Part shown: one piece after another, positions 52,824-64,000 of the stretch
How the letters are laid out: the number at the start of each line of letters is the position of its first letter
Numbering within the stretch: the stretch's first letter is position 1
NCBI GenBank assembly: GCA_004764695.1
Contig: SMSO01000035.1
Location: 1,052,001 to 1,116,000 of the forward strand
DNA from: Schizochytrium sp. TIO01
Lineage: Eukaryota > Sar > Bigyra > Thraustochytrida > Thraustochytriidae
Length of the DNA: 64,000 nucleotides
Direction of reading: 5' to 3'
Program-made: the position numbers and the translations under genes
The notes under the pieces: generated by a model
Told to the model about the DNA's origin: nothing
What the model saw: the letters and a program-made list of their open reading frames with translations, nothing else
Databases searched by the model: none

Positions 52824-54809
52824 ATGGCGGTGATTCAAGTGCCGAAGCGCTACCGCTTCCTCGTGCCAGCGATCCGCGATGGCGAAGCTGGTCTGCAGCG
52901 CGTGCGCGAGGCCCAGATGCGCATTTCGCGCGGTCAGATCTTGGGTAAGGCACTCATGATTGGGTGCGGAACCCTTGTGGGTCTTGCGCTCTTGTCCTTG
53001 ACCAAGCATGGTGCAGGACCTGAGGATGAAGGAATGTTTTTTCGCTCTCGTCGTCTCGCAGACGACCCAGAGTGTGTTCACAACTTCAACCCTTTCCGTG
53101 ATGGAGATCTCCAAACTACAGGCATTAAACTCTGTAACGACGGTCTCGGCTACATTGCCCTCTGTATCTTCTTCATGGTTTACATGTTCTGGACCCTTGC
53201 TGTTGTTGTTGATGAAGATTTCGTAGACATTCTGGACTATATTGTGAAGGACCTGAACATTGACCCTGATGTGGCTGGTGCCACCTTTATGGCTGCTGGT
53301 GGCTCCGCTCCCGAGTTTTTCACATCTCTGATTTCTGTTTTTGACCTCTCAGGAACTGGTTTTGGTACTATTATTGGTAGTGCCATTTTCAACATTCTCG
53401 CTGTCATTGCTGCATGTGCTTACTTTGCGCGGCCACGTCAGGAAGTGCTCGACCGCCGAGCTGGTCTTAAGGATATGAACGCACCATGGCCTTGGGAGCC
53501 TCTGCCCCTGACCTGGTGGCCCCTCTTCCGCGATTCTATCTCTTATACGATCGGTCTCATTGTGCTTGCTATCTTTTACTTTTGCTTCAACAACGGTCTT
53601 CTCTCCTCAACTTGTGGAGCCAAAGAAGATGGATACATTCTTATCTGGGAAACAGTCATTCTCTTTGTGCTTTACATTGGCTACTGTCTTTTGATGGTTG
53701 TTCAGACCCCCATCAAGCGCTTTATCGAGAACCACTTCCCCAAGATGATCCCTGAGGCCCAGCGCAACAACGCTGCTGTTGGGCAGTATGATGGTGATGA
53801 CCTTGAGGATGGCGACGGCCGCCCGTCTCATGCTGAGCCCAAAACAATGGCTGGCACTCCCAAATTGAAGGAGGCCCAAACCCAGGAGAGCAAGCGCTCG
53901 ATGGAGCCTAAGCTGCCAAAGCGTTCTAGTGTTGAGAGCGCAGGCAGTGTGGTGCCCCCTCCCGTTGGCAATGTGCGCTGGTCCAGTAGCCGCTCATTTC
54001 GCGGTGTTCATTCTGAAGGTCAAGCCAGCGCTACTCGCTCTGGTTCACAGCTCTCTGTTGACAGCAACAGTGTCAAGGCACACCCTGGATCTGTTACCAG
54101 CGCGGCAGTCGCAGATCACGAAAAGGAACTCGACGGTGATGAGGAGGAAACCCAGGTTGAGGTTGTATCCCCTCGCATGCGCCCGACTTCTTTTAAGCGT
54201 TTCGGCGAGGATAAGTGGTGGAAGGTCATCCTGAACAATATCCTCTATATCTTCATTATGCCTGTGCTCTTTGCAAATCTTACTGTGCACCTTGGTGTGA
54301 GTGACTTGGACGCCATTCAAAACAAGTTCCTGCGTCGCACTTTGATTGGATACGGTTTCCTCATGTCTCTGGTGTGGATTGCTATCTACACTTGGCTCAT
54401 GGTGTTTTCTGCTGAGACCTTTGCTTCTACCATTGGCATGCCAGATACTATTCTTGGTTTTACCTTCCTTGCTGCTGGTACCAGTGTACCTGATCTTCTC
54501 TCCTCTGTCTTCGTGAGTCGTCTTGGTTATGGTGACATGGCGGTGTCCAGTAGTATCGGAAGTAACATCTTTGACATTCTTGTCGGTCTTCCTATTCCAT
54601 GGCTTATCAGTATTGCCTCGACTGGTAATCCTCTCCTCGTAGAGACTGGAGCAGTTGCTATTTCCCTTGTGGTGATCATTCTGATGATCATTTCACTTCT
54701 CGCTATCATTATTTGGCAAGACTGGAAGTTGACTAAGTTGGGCGCACAAGCAATGCTTATTCTCTACTTCGTCTTCCTCATTGCTGTCATTGTTGCTGAA
54801 CTGGTGTAA
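52824..54809 (+). CDS. K+-dependent Na+/Ca2+ exchanger family protein (NCKX/SLC24-like, CaCA superfamily)
   Basis: 661 residues. CaCA exchangers move Ca2+ out of the cytosol in exchange for Na+ (and K+ in NCKX). The first alpha repeat at ~150-192 reads GATFMAAGGSAPEFFTS then GTIIGSAIFNI. The second, at ~538-590, reads GFTFLAAGTSVPDLLSS then SSIGSNIFDILVGLPIPW. The Glu in APEFF and the Asp in VPDLL are the family's paired ion-binding acidic residues. An N-terminal hydrophobic segment at ~43-60, membrane helices flanking each repeat, and a large Ser/Pro/Glu-rich cytosolic loop at ~300-460 give the usual two-halves topology. The short N-terminus has no obvious organelle signal. ATG at 52824 is the first in frame; intronless; TAA stop. 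SLC24 over SLC8 is inferred from the GTSVPD motif and the lack of visible Calx-beta domains. Confidence 0.9.
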   Translation: MAVIQVPKRYRFLVPAIRDGEAGLQRVREAQMRISRGQILGKALMIGCGTLVGLALLSLTKHGAGPEDEGMFFRSRRLADDPECVHNFNPFRDGDLQTTGIKLCNDGLGYIALCIFFMVYMFWTLAVVVDEDFVDILDYIVKDLNIDPDVAGATFMAAGGSAPEFFTSLISVFDLSGTGFGTIIGSAIFNILAVIAACAYFARPRQEVLDRRAGLKDMNAPWPWEPLPLTWWPLFRDSISYTIGLIVLAIFYFCFNNGLLSSTCGAKEDGYILIWETVILFVLYIGYCLLMVVQTPIKRFIENHFPKMIPEAQRNNAAVGQYDGDDLEDGDGRPSHAEPKTMAGTPKLKEAQTQESKRSMEPKLPKRSSVESAGSVVPPPVGNVRWSSSRSFRGVHSEGQASATRSGSQLSVDSNSVKAHPGSVTSAAVADHEKELDGDEEETQVEVVSPRMRPTSFKRFGEDKWWKVILNNILYIFIMPVLFANLTVHLGVSDLDAIQNKFLRRTLIGYGFLMSLVWIAIYTWLMVFSAETFASTIGMPDTILGFTFLAAGTSVPDLLSSVFVSRLGYGDMAVSSSIGSNIFDILVGLPIPWLISIASTGNPLLVETGAVAISLVVIILMIISLLAIIIWQDWKLTKLGAQAMLILYFVFLIAVIVAELV

Positions 54810-55694
54810 GAACAAATAGCTGATTAAAAACCCATGCGGTGGAAGTGAGGAGAAGAATGAAGCATCCTTTCTCCTACCCAGATTTCCCCTTTGCGCGCAT
54901 TTCTCATTCTTGAAGAAGATGCTGCTACTACGACGACGGCAACTGTTGCTGCTTCTACTTTTATTCAATGTGCATTTGTAGCAGGTATATTTCCAAAGTT
55001 TAATACATACGTTGTGGAAGTTACTTCATATCTCTACACTTTGCAGCAACCACAGTGTAATGTGAACTGATTTTGTATGAAGTGGGCTTAATGCTTTGTG
55101 CAAGTACTCTGATTAAAGTAGACTCTACAAGAATACTAAACTGACTAGGATGAGTAAATGACCACTGATGAACCTTATCTTTTTCTTTCATGTTTAAACA
55201 AAATATTAGCCTTTAATTCTTCTACGTCCATCAGCAAGTCATTCTAAGCAATGCAGAAAAATCGAGATGAGTAATCTAGTTTCGACCAAGTATTTCTCGC
55301 TACCAACTCGCCTTTGAGATTAGAATGACTGTTTTAGATAGAACATACTTTACAGCCTTTTTGATGTTCAACTGTTGGTATCTAGGACTGGCAGCCGGAG
55401 CTTGTGTACATCACATCGTACAGGAATGATGCGTTTAGTGAAGAACTTTATATAAACTTCGAAGGAAAGAAAGATTTTTTATTTATTTTTTTGGTCGCCT
55501 TGAAGAAATATAGATGTTGAAATATAGATGTTGTAATGAGAAGAGAGCGTACGTACAGAAAAGGCCGAAAATGCTTAGTCCAGTAAGAAATGCCAAAATG
55601 GAAAGTTGAGTGTTACATGACAGGACCAAAAAGGAAACTCGTGTACATCATATGTAGACAAGCAACTCCTCATGTATAAACCAAAAAAAATAGC
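54810..55694. other. Intergenic, convergent 3' ends
   Basis: About 0.9 kb between the exchanger stop and the first catalase stop. It carries two adjacent short repeats of GAAATATAGATGTTG near 55505-55535. No gene seen. Confidence 0.6.
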
Positions 55695-57191
55695 TTAGAC
55701 CTTTCCGGGCTGAAACTTCAGCTCCGGGGCCTGAACACCTTCCATAGCCTTTTCGAGACGTTCCGCAAACTTTTCGTCGACCTTCTTGAAGAGTCCGAGC
55801 TGACGATCACGAGTCTCCTTGGGGCAAACCCCAAGGCTTCCTGCAATGTTGTTGATGAGGCGCTCGTAAGCATCCTTGTCTTGGATGTCAAGAAACATCT
55901 TGGGCTGTTCGTAGTGATCGTCTTCACCCCAATCGCTGCGCTGAATAGCTCCCTCAACCTGGTAGCTAGTCTCCGGATGGGCACCATCCTTGACCTTGGG
56001 GTACGGGCAGCTTGTGCGTCCATAATTGATACGGCAGCCGTAGTTGCCATCCACTCGCATCGATCCATCACGGTACGGTGAGTTGACTTCGGAGTTCTTG
56101 GGGCGGTTTACAGGGATTTGCTCGTAGTTTACTCCCAATCGGTACCTGTGTGCATCTGCGTAAGAGTGAATTCGCGCTTGAAGCATCGGGTCCGGGGACG
56201 TGCCGATGCCAGGCACAAGGTTGTGCGGAGCAAATGCAGCTTGCTCGACCTCCGCAAAGTAATTATCGGGATTACGATTGAGCTCCATGACACCTACCTT
56301 CTGGAGAGGGAAGTCCTTGTGTGGCCAGACCTTGGTAAGGTCAAATGGGTTCCACTTGAAGTTCTTGGCCTGCTCATCAGTCATAGTCTGAATATGGAGG
56401 TCCCACTTGGGGTAGTTGCCATCCTCGATAGCAAGAAAGAGATCCTTCGTGGCCCAACGGGGTTCCTTACCCTCAAGTTCAGGCCACTGCTCCTCTGTAA
56501 AGAATTTACGACCCTGCTGAGACTTGAAGTGAAACTTGACCCAAACACGCTCGCCCTTGTCATTGATCATGCTAAAAGTGTGCGAGCCGTATCCGTGGTG
56601 GTGACGCCAGCCCATCGGAGCACCCATGTCTCCCATAAGGTAAAGCACTTGGTGCAGAGACTCGGGAGTGTGGCTCCAAAAGTCCCACCACATGGCGTCC
56701 TGACGCCAGAACTGCTCAGGGTGCTCCTTCTGGCTGTGAATGAAATCCATGAAGCGAATTGGGTCGCGAACGAAGAACACAGGTGTCATGTTTCCGACCA
56801 TAGACCACACTCCATCTTCAGTGTCAAAGTTAATAGCGAAGCCACGGACATCACGGTAGATGTCACCACCACCCTTGCTGCGAGCAACGGTGGAGAAGCG
56901 CATAAACAGAGGTGTCTCCTTACCGACTTCACTAAAGATCTTCGCGCATGTCAAGTGCGAGATGTCCTCTGTTACGGTAAACTTTCCATGGGCTCCAGCA
57001 CCAACGGCATGCACGACACGTTCGGGAATGCGTTCACGGTTGAAGTGAGCGCTTTTCTCGAGGTATGCAAAATCATCCATGCAAAGCGGACCATACTTGC
57101 CAGCAGACTTGCTGTACTGATCCGACGGAAGGGGCACGCCAGCGCCCGAGGTCAGGATCTTCTGATTCTGACTGTCGTCGTTGTAACCCAT
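55695..57191 (-). CDS. CAT: Catalase, copy 1
   Basis: 498 residues, the size of small-subunit heme catalases, which convert hydrogen peroxide to water and oxygen. The active-site block FNRERIPERVVHAVGAGAHG carries catalytic His61. Asn134 lies in VGNMTPVFF, 73 residues later, the spacing of human His75/Asn148. The heme-ligand Tyr344 lies in SYADAHRYRLG, 283 residues after the His, again as in the human enzyme. The true start is ATG 57191; the frame is open further upstream but without an ATG. The C-terminus FQPGKV has no SKL-type peroxisomal signal, so location is uncertain. It lies in tandem with a very similar gene 2.5 kb away, same strand, pointing to local duplication. Intronless, TAA stop. 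Confidence 0.96.
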   Translation of the reverse strand: MGYNDDSQNQKILTSGAGVPLPSDQYSKSAGKYGPLCMDDFAYLEKSAHFNRERIPERVVHAVGAGAHGKFTVTEDISHLTCAKIFSEVGKETPLFMRFSTVARSKGGGDIYRDVRGFAINFDTEDGVWSMVGNMTPVFFVRDPIRFMDFIHSQKEHPEQFWRQDAMWWDFWSHTPESLHQVLYLMGDMGAPMGWRHHHGYGSHTFSMINDKGERVWVKFHFKSQQGRKFFTEEQWPELEGKEPRWATKDLFLAIEDGNYPKWDLHIQTMTDEQAKNFKWNPFDLTKVWPHKDFPLQKVGVMELNRNPDNYFAEVEQAAFAPHNLVPGIGTSPDPMLQARIHSYADAHRYRLGVNYEQIPVNRPKNSEVNSPYRDGSMRVDGNYGCRINYGRTSCPYPKVKDGAHPETSYQVEGAIQRSDWGEDDHYEQPKMFLDIQDKDAYERLINNIAGSLGVCPKETRDRQLGLFKKVDEKFAERLEKAMEGVQAPELKFQPGKV

Positions 57192-59714
57192 CTTGGACTT
57201 TTCAATCAACTGACTTTGGTTTTCTTCGCCCTTGCTGCGCACGTGAATATCGTAGAGCTTTCCTCTGCTTTATTTACAATTTCTTCTCGCTGCTGCTGCA
57301 GTTTCGAGTTTGGTTTCTGCATGCCGATTTGTCCTGCCCGTGATTTTCTTCAAGTCGATACACCCTTTTCATTTGCCTGATGATTATAAATGTTCTCTTG
57401 AAACATTCGCCACTGATGGGTTCTAAAGTTCTGAAGTTCTGACTGCGTGATAATATTAATTCCTTTCTTTTTCTTTTCCCGTTTCTCTTCTTTTTACTTT
57501 CTCTTCTTCTTCTTCTTCGTCTTCGTCTTTTATATAATTAATTAATTAATTACTTATTATCACAAGACGGAATAGTTGGTAACAACTTCTAAAACTCAGA
57601 TTCTTTGTCCATTTGAGGGAGCCACTGAGCAGTAAAAGCTTCAAGCCGAGGCAGAGACTGAGATATTCCATGTATGGCCACGCTGACACTCACTACTCAT
57701 TGCTATATCTGTCCCAATTAAGGTAATCATTTTTTTTTTTCACCAGATAGCCTTCTCAATGTCACCGGCGCGAACTTGACTAAATTATCGCGTCAAAGCT
57801 TGAAACCTAAAGTTTGGGCTGACAAGACGGCATGTCTGTTGCCGTGAAGAAAAGACCTTGACTGCCTTGTTACTCAAATCTGTTCCATTTTGTAGTGTTC
57901 TGTTGTAGAGCTCTAAGCAGTGAGCCTCTGGCCTGCAATAAGGCCATCATGCGTTCCCTTTAAGCCGTACGCTTCACTGAAGCATTGAAGCTCATCGCAC
58001 ATGCATTGCATCACACGCCACTGCGTCCCAAGGGCCGCGAGCCTGACCCCAAGAGGAGCACCAGCGCTCTCCCCATCTCCTCCATGTTCTGGTCTTCAAG
58101 ATCCTCTATAGCTGTTTCTGTCCTCCAGGTTGAAGTTGGCGCAGCACAGGCCTCGAGATGCGACGATGTCCAAGGCATTCGAGTATCTGACAAGTTGGTC
58201 GAACGAGTTGAACTGCCAGGAGACAAGACGGAGTGGCCGCAGGTGGAGCAAGCAGCAATATTCTTGCTTCCTTCTTACTTTCTGTGCTCCTCAGCGCCCG
58301 AGCTGCTGCTGGTAGATACCTTGGCTTCTTGTTGACCTGACCTCCTTGCTGGAGTTTCTTGAATTCTTCTTTTTCTTTTCTTCTTTGTATCTATTCGTTC
58401 TACTCACTCATGATTAAAATCCAATGAAGCGCAACTTGAAAAAAGAACAAAGAAAAAAGGAAACAAAAACATAGAAGTCGCCTTTACTGAGATATCCCGA
58501 TGGCGCTGGGACCTTCTCTATTACCTTCGCTGGTGGAGAAGGAGCAGGGAAATTCTCCAATGATGTCGTGGGAGAAGGTTTCGCTCACAATTTCACCTCC
58601 AACAAATCGACATGAAGGAATCTTAAAGAATTCGGAACTTCAAGTTGCTTATTCTCCTCCCTGATTTTTAATTTTTAATTTTAAGGAATCACAGCTGAGC
58701 GTTCTCAACTCATAGACTTTCAATACTACGAGTTACCGCTAGACAGCACCAACCTCCTGAGGTACCAAGTAGATGTTTTAAATATTAACATTAAAATCAT
58801 TTGCAAAGTGAAAATCTCGGTGACACGATCTGCAATAGCAACAATTTAATATATAAGTGTATCAAGAACGTGGGTAGGTAGGTTTCAAGCTTCTCCATTG
58901 CTGAAGATGCGTTTCCATGTGACTCACTGGTGGAAGCTGAAGTTAAGCGATCTTCTTTAACGAAGAAGCGAAGCGATGGCCTGGACCTCTTGATCAATAT
59001 CAACGAACTCAAAGGCGCAGGTAGTAATTCTGACCGTCTCAATATTTCCTGCCCGTTTAAGGGTCTCGAATGTCTTTACATAGGCGCCTACCACCCTGAA
59101 TTCTGAATACGAGACTCGCGATAACTCGAGACGTCGACATCTGCTGCAAGAAGAACTGGTTAATAAGAGATGATTACAACATAATGGGGACCTTAGTTAT
59201 TCTAATAAATGCTTCGGGAACATGGAAATTGTCACTGTACCCAGCGCCATTCTACTGCTCACAGCTTGAGTTTAAGGTGACGGCTGTGCTTCTGGTTTCG
59301 GGGCGTCTGCACGGGTTTTTGCACCTTCGGGAAAAAGAAATTGCTGCGAGGAAGGGTAAGCTTTTAGGACAGCCTTAGGAAAGTCGGAAACTTGTCAGAG
59401 CTTCGCAAGATCAACAAACAAGGCTGACCAGGCCTCTCCACTTGGAGGTCGTGGAAGAGCCAAAGAGCTTCGCAGTTCCATTTTAGGATAAAGTTTGCAA
59501 AATTATTATGTATTATTTGTTTCGCAAGACAAAGGCGAGAATGGAACCGAGGTGATTATTGTATCCCAGAGTTTGAGAACTCCACGGTAACAATGCAGAG
59601 ATAAGAAAACCTGACCTGTGGTATCGGGCATAGGCAAAGCACTTGAATCAAGATGACAGGACATGAAAGAATAAGCAAAAAGTTCCCTGCCGGGATCTAG
59701 GTCCCTTCAAGGAT
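57192..59714. other. Spacer between the tandem catalases
   Basis: 2.5 kb that must hold the promoter of copy 1 and the 3' UTR of copy 2. A TTC/GTC-rich stretch lies near 57497-57530. A 116-codon plus-strand frame (57985-58335) has no domain and I regard it as chance. No remnant of a third catalase was noticed. Confidence 0.6.
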
Positions 59715-61199
59715 TTAGACTTCACCAGGAATGAATTCCAACTTCGGTGGCTCCACGCCTTCCATGGCCTTGGCCACCCGAGCCGCAAACTCTTCGTCCA
59801 CCTTCTTGAAAAGGCCAAGTTGACGCTCCCGCGTCTCTTCCTTACAGACGCCCAAGGTGCCAGCAATGTTGTTAATGAGACGTTCGTAAGCATCCTCATC
59901 TTGAGTGTCGAGGAACATCTTAGGCTGCTCGTAGTGATCATCCTCTCCCCAGTCACTGCGTTCCACGGCGCCCTCGACCTGGTAGGTAGTTTCAGGATGC
60001 CGTCCCTTCTGGACCTTGGGATAAGGGCAGCTTGTACGACCATAGTTGATACGGCCGCCATAGTTGCCATCTACACGCATAGCGCCATCACGATAAGGGC
60101 AGTTCACCTCGGAATTCTTGGGTCGATTAATAGGAATCTGGTTGTAATTTACGCCCAGACGATAGCGGTGCGCGTCAGCATATGCTAGAACACGAGCCTG
60201 TAGCATCGGATCTGGGGAGTGGCCAATGCCAGGGACCACCTGGTGAGGCCCAAATGCTGATTGCTCGACCTCCGCAAAGTAATTGTCAGGGTTACGATTG
60301 AGCTCCATAACGCCCACCTTGTGGAGAGGAAAATCTTTGTGAGGCCAGACTTTCGTAAGATCAAACGGATTCCATTTAAACTCTCTCGCTTGTTCGTCCG
60401 TCATTGTCTGCACATACATGGTCCACTTCGGGAACTTGCCCTCTTCGATAGCCATGTAAAGATCCTTGGTAGCCCAACGGGGCTCAACACCTTCGAGACG
60501 AGCAGATTGCTCGTTAGTTAAGAACTTACGCCCTTGTTGCGTCTTGAAATGAAATTTGACCCAGACGCGCTCACCCTGGTCGTTGATCATACTATAAGTA
60601 TGCGAACCATAACCATTGTGGTGACGGTAGCCCATTGGAATACCCATGTCACTCATGAGTAACATAACTTGATGTAGAGACTCGGGGGTGTGGCTCCAAA
60701 AATCCCAGAACATTTCATCTTGGCGCCAACCTGGGCCAGGGTGCTCCTTTTGGCTATGGATGAAGTCCATAAAGCGGATCGGGTCGCGAATGAAGAACAC
60801 TGGAGTCATGTTTCCTACAAGTGACCAAATGCCTTCCTCTGTGTCGAAGTTAATAGCAAATCCGCGCACGTCGCGATTGATGTCGCCGCCACCCTTGCTT
60901 CGCGCAACAGTTGAAAAGCGAATGAACAAGGGTGTTTCCTTGCCAACTTCGCTGAAAAGCTTGGCGCATGTCAAGTGAGAGATATCATCTGTCACCGTGA
61001 ATTTACCATGTGCACCTGCCCCAACAGCATGAACAACACGCTCGGGAATACGTTCTCGATTGAAGTGAGCACTCTTCTCTAGAAAGACAAAGTCGTCCAT
61101 GCAGAGTGGACCATACCTGCCAGCGGATTTGGTGAATTGATCAGAGGGCAGTGGAGCGCCGGCCGCTGATGTCAAGATTTTGTCGCTGTCGCTTGCCAT
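59715..61199 (-). CDS. CAT: Catalase, copy 2
   Basis: 494 residues and very similar to copy 1 along its whole length. The key residues are present: His57 in FNRERIPERVVHAVG, Asn130 in VGNMTPVFFIRDP, and Tyr340 in AYADAHRYRLGVNY. Differences cluster at the N-terminus (MASDSDKILTSAAG against MGYNDDSQNQKILTSGAG), in surface positions, and near the C-terminus (FIPGEV against FQPGKV). Neither copy has an SKL-type tail. Both copies are intact, so both may be expressed, perhaps under different conditions since their upstream sequences differ. ATG 61199 is the first in frame; intronless; TAA stop. Confidence 0.96.
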   Translation of the reverse strand: MASDSDKILTSAAGAPLPSDQFTKSAGRYGPLCMDDFVFLEKSAHFNRERIPERVVHAVGAGAHGKFTVTDDISHLTCAKLFSEVGKETPLFIRFSTVARSKGGGDINRDVRGFAINFDTEEGIWSLVGNMTPVFFIRDPIRFMDFIHSQKEHPGPGWRQDEMFWDFWSHTPESLHQVMLLMSDMGIPMGYRHHNGYGSHTYSMINDQGERVWVKFHFKTQQGRKFLTNEQSARLEGVEPRWATKDLYMAIEEGKFPKWTMYVQTMTDEQAREFKWNPFDLTKVWPHKDFPLHKVGVMELNRNPDNYFAEVEQSAFGPHQVVPGIGHSPDPMLQARVLAYADAHRYRLGVNYNQIPINRPKNSEVNCPYRDGAMRVDGNYGGRINYGRTSCPYPKVQKGRHPETTYQVEGAVERSDWGEDDHYEQPKMFLDTQDEDAYERLINNIAGTLGVCKEETRERQLGLFKKVDEEFAARVAKAMEGVEPPKLEFIPGEV

Positions 61200-62020
61200 T
61201 TTGGCTGAAGATACAGGCCAGTGATAAGTTAAGGCTTGTTTTACAATCTGTAAAAACCTCTGCAGGACGATGCACTAACGTAGCTTTATTTGATTTATGC
61301 CTGTTGAAGAAATTTAATGTAAGTTTCGGATTTGCTTTCAACTTCAACCTAGTTTCTTTGCCTGAGGTCATCTAATGCATTTTATTTTTAAGGCTTCCCC
61401 TGCCAATAGGCCGTAGTTTGCACTATTAGTCGCGTCACACAAATAAAGTTGCTACCATTATACAGTTTCCTTTCCTCCGGTTTTTCTGATTTTACCCGGT
61501 TAGCCCGTGAAGTACGACCTGGAGCGCCCTGAGGTTCATGCCAGTGTGTGATCTCTACAGATGGGTGTTGATTAAAGAAACGGCACTTTGCCCCTCCCCT
61601 GAATGCCACATATACCGTTTTCTTCTAATTTTTCAAAAAGCTTCCCGCACAGGACCTCCTTGTCTCTGGGTTCAGCCCTGTGCTACACTTAGTGCAAAAG
61701 CCTACATTTTATTTTATTTTTTTTGCAAAAGAGATGCTTCCTAACGACAGCAGCTATAGCAGCCCCAAGCTCTATATCCCTCTTGCTTGACAAAAACCAG
61801 AGAAGTTGACAAACTCGTGACAGGGGACAGATTATGTCTGTCTTGGTACAGTTTTTATTTTTTTATTTTTTAACTAGAAGATCTATATGATTTATAGAAT
61901 GAGTGTAGAAGAAAGCGTACGAGCCTACTAAGAGGTCTCAGTTTACGTTGATGGTATCTACTCATACCAGATGAGCTGGTAGGTTAAATGATTTACAAAG
62001 GCACATGACCTTTTCATCTC

Positions 62021-62022
<2 letters not shown>

Positions 62023-62058
<36 letters not shown>
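62023..62058. repeat. (CT)n microsatellite
   Basis: About sixteen CT units in a row. Confidence 0.95.
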
Positions 62059-62062
<4 letters not shown>

Positions 62063-63339
62063 CTTCGTTCATGCATCAATATTTCTAATGTAGCTGCATA
62101 CAGAAAGCAAAAAACTTCAAACAAAGGCAATAAAAGCATACACAGATGGGAATAGCTTGGCGTTGGAGGTATTGTTTCTTGAAAGTAATGATCAAGGTAT
62201 TGTGATTAAAATTAGAATGTGTGTGCAGTCGCAGAGTTTCAGTTTGTGTAAACCATGTGCGAAGAAGGAAAAGTCTAAAAGTTAAGATCCGAACCAATTT
62301 TAGATCGCTCATTGAGAACTTGTGATGTTGATTTGCGGATCTTTGAAGCTGATGATATAGCAGAGACTGTTAACCCTTATTTGATCAATACAATTCGCTG
62401 AAACAGTAAAGAGCAACTCGAATTTGAGCTCCAAATGCAGGCGCAAAATTTGAAGATCTCCTGTACGTATCACCTTTGACACAAGAAGACTGCTTACTTA
62501 AACCCATACTTCACTTTCACTCCCCATGTATTGAGATGTGATCTCATTTGATTCGTGCAGAATTCCCTTCATATAGCTGTGAGTAGTCCTTGTGTAATAG
62601 TTTTTAGAATGTAAACTTTCGTGTACGGATATACCATGAGGCAGAGCGAGTCTGGTCTGCTCAATCCACCACTGAGACCACTGTAACCAGTGTGCTCTGG
62701 TACGGTGATGCTGGCGAGATCCAGAACTGTACGGGTACACATTTGATCAACAAGTACTCGACATGGGAATTAAAACGATGAAGTTCACTACTGTGATCCT
62801 TGTGCGCTGCAAATTCTCCGTTTCAGTTCTTAGCCTTGGCTGCAGCCAGTACATTTGATACTACACTATCAAGTCATTACCTAGGCACGGGTACAGTGGA
62901 TTTGTCCGTCAAGTTGAACCGAACAAGATACAAACCAATTTCAGTCCCGCGATTTAAGCAAATCACTCTCCAAATTATACTTGAGCAACATAAGCATCCC
63001 TAAACTCGAATGATTCCTCCAATGCATTCATTTATCATGCAAACGCTGTTTTCATCCTCACTTCTGATGCTTTTGTTAAATAAAATAGTACACTACTCCG
63101 GGCTTGCTCGGTTTACCCGCCCTAATCCTCGGGCACACCTTCAAAGGCGCACACCTTACTCACTCAAGTAAAAGGAGGAATAGGGTGCAATATGAAAGGA
63201 ATCTAATCGCATAGGTAACACGGGGAACTAGGAGCGGACTGAGAATGACAATAGGTCATGATCCGTCGTAGGTAACAATGGCTAGTATCATTTATCCAGC
63301 TCCTACCAGCAATGACTTATGAGAAAAGCAGAATTGCAA

Positions 63340-63385
63340 ATCACAAATCACAAATCACAAAACATAAAGCATAAAGCATAAAGCA
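63340..63385. repeat. Short heptamer repeats
   Basis: Three units of AAATCAC followed by three units close to ATAAAGC. Confidence 0.85.
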
Positions 63386-64000
63386 CGAAACTGCAAAACG
63401 TGGTATCGTAAAATGCTATTATTTCGTTCAATCGATTCTCAGTCGATGAAGTGTATATCAGGACCTTTCATCGCGAGCAGTGAAGCCTTTCATAGGCTGG
63501 TATGAAGACCTGTCTTCCCATCTTCGTGGACTTTTTTTCTGTCTGTGATGAGGCTGGGAAATCTTAAAAGAATGAAGAGCAGTTCTTCTCTTATCAATTA
63601 ATTAAAAGAAAGTAGCAAATGCAAAATAGCCCTCTTCAAAACGAAGTTAATGACATGGCGCACCTAATTGGGAGCACTATGTGAGGTCTCGCGATTATCA
63701 TCTTGGGGCTATTCTATTCGTCTCAAAAATTAATTCCCACTCAACACCCCTTCAGTACGAAGAAATCGTGTCAGACGCACCAGAACAGCCTAGTCGCTAT
63801 TAATTGTCCGCGTGTGCCTTCTTTGCAGTTGCATGGGGCAGAGAACCAAAGAACGAATGATGATACCAATCTTTGCATCCACGACAACCTTGGAGCGTTA
63901 ATAGGGACAGCTGGCCTGAAGAACGAATAATGAACATTGTGTGACACTCAATTATGTACTACCCTAGATAGCGCTTGTTATTATAATAATTGATAGAATT

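Larger units (their letters stand above)
61200..64000. other. Gene-poor right end of the window
   Basis: 2.8 kb with no recognisable gene. The first few hundred bases must contain the promoter of catalase copy 2. A CT microsatellite and a small AAATCAC/ATAAAGC repeat are the only distinct features. Confidence 0.6.

Noticed and set aside
56118-57380. A 420-codon plus-strand frame opposite catalase copy 1
   Set aside because: Antisense shadow of a strongly conserved gene; similar shadows lie opposite copy 2.
2-64000. A defence island, biosynthetic cluster or CRISPR-like system
   Set aside because: The genes are unrelated eukaryotic housekeeping and signalling genes with large spacers; repeats are simple sequence without spacer structure.

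Overview
This is eukaryotic nuclear DNA from a protist with long, almost intron-free genes and the standard genetic code. A dynein-regulatory-complex AAA protein (DRC11) and an ERK7-type kinase suggest a lineage with a flagellated stage. Intron-poor genes, serine/alanine-rich inserts in conserved proteins and microsatellite-rich spacers fit a labyrinthulomycete (thraustochytrid-like) stramenopile. That assignment is an inference from style and needs a phylogeny.

Layout, left to right: the 3' end of an ankyrin-SAM gene (+, 2-412); DRC11 (-, 863-3526), divergent from DDB1 (+, 4756-8802); a CHY/RING ubiquitin ligase with a polyhistidine N-terminus (-, 9904-11502), convergent with DDB1; an 11 kb gene-poor, microsatellite-dense stretch (11.5-22.6 kb); an ERK7/MAPK15-like kinase (+, 22616-23944) convergent with a giant Tra1/TRRAP gene (-, 24182-41093) that is broken into two overlapping frames; a PH-PH-filamin-repeat gene (-, 42329-44948), also broken into two frames; possible upstream exons (44953-45729); a second gene-poor stretch (45.7-52.8 kb); a K+-dependent Na+/Ca2+ exchanger (+, 52824-54809); two tandem clade-3-like catalase genes (-, 55695-57191 and 59715-61199); and an apparently empty tail.

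The genes do not form an operon or cluster. They are housekeeping or cell-biology genes: chromatin coactivation (Tra1), CUL4 ubiquitin ligase and RING E3 (DDB1, RCHY1-like), flagellum (DRC11, possibly the ERK7-like kinase), ion exchange and peroxide detoxification. I found no CRISPR array, intact transposon, rRNA or convincing tRNA.

The most interesting signals are: two neighbouring genes whose conserved reading frame continues in the +1 frame across a TGA, while every other terminus I could read is TAA or TAG; an acidic, activation-domain-like insert in an oversized Tra1; a MAPK15-like kinase with a degenerate glycine loop, a TDY activation motif and a long activation-segment insert; and a 35-residue histidine tract with mixed codons on the RCHY1-like ligase.
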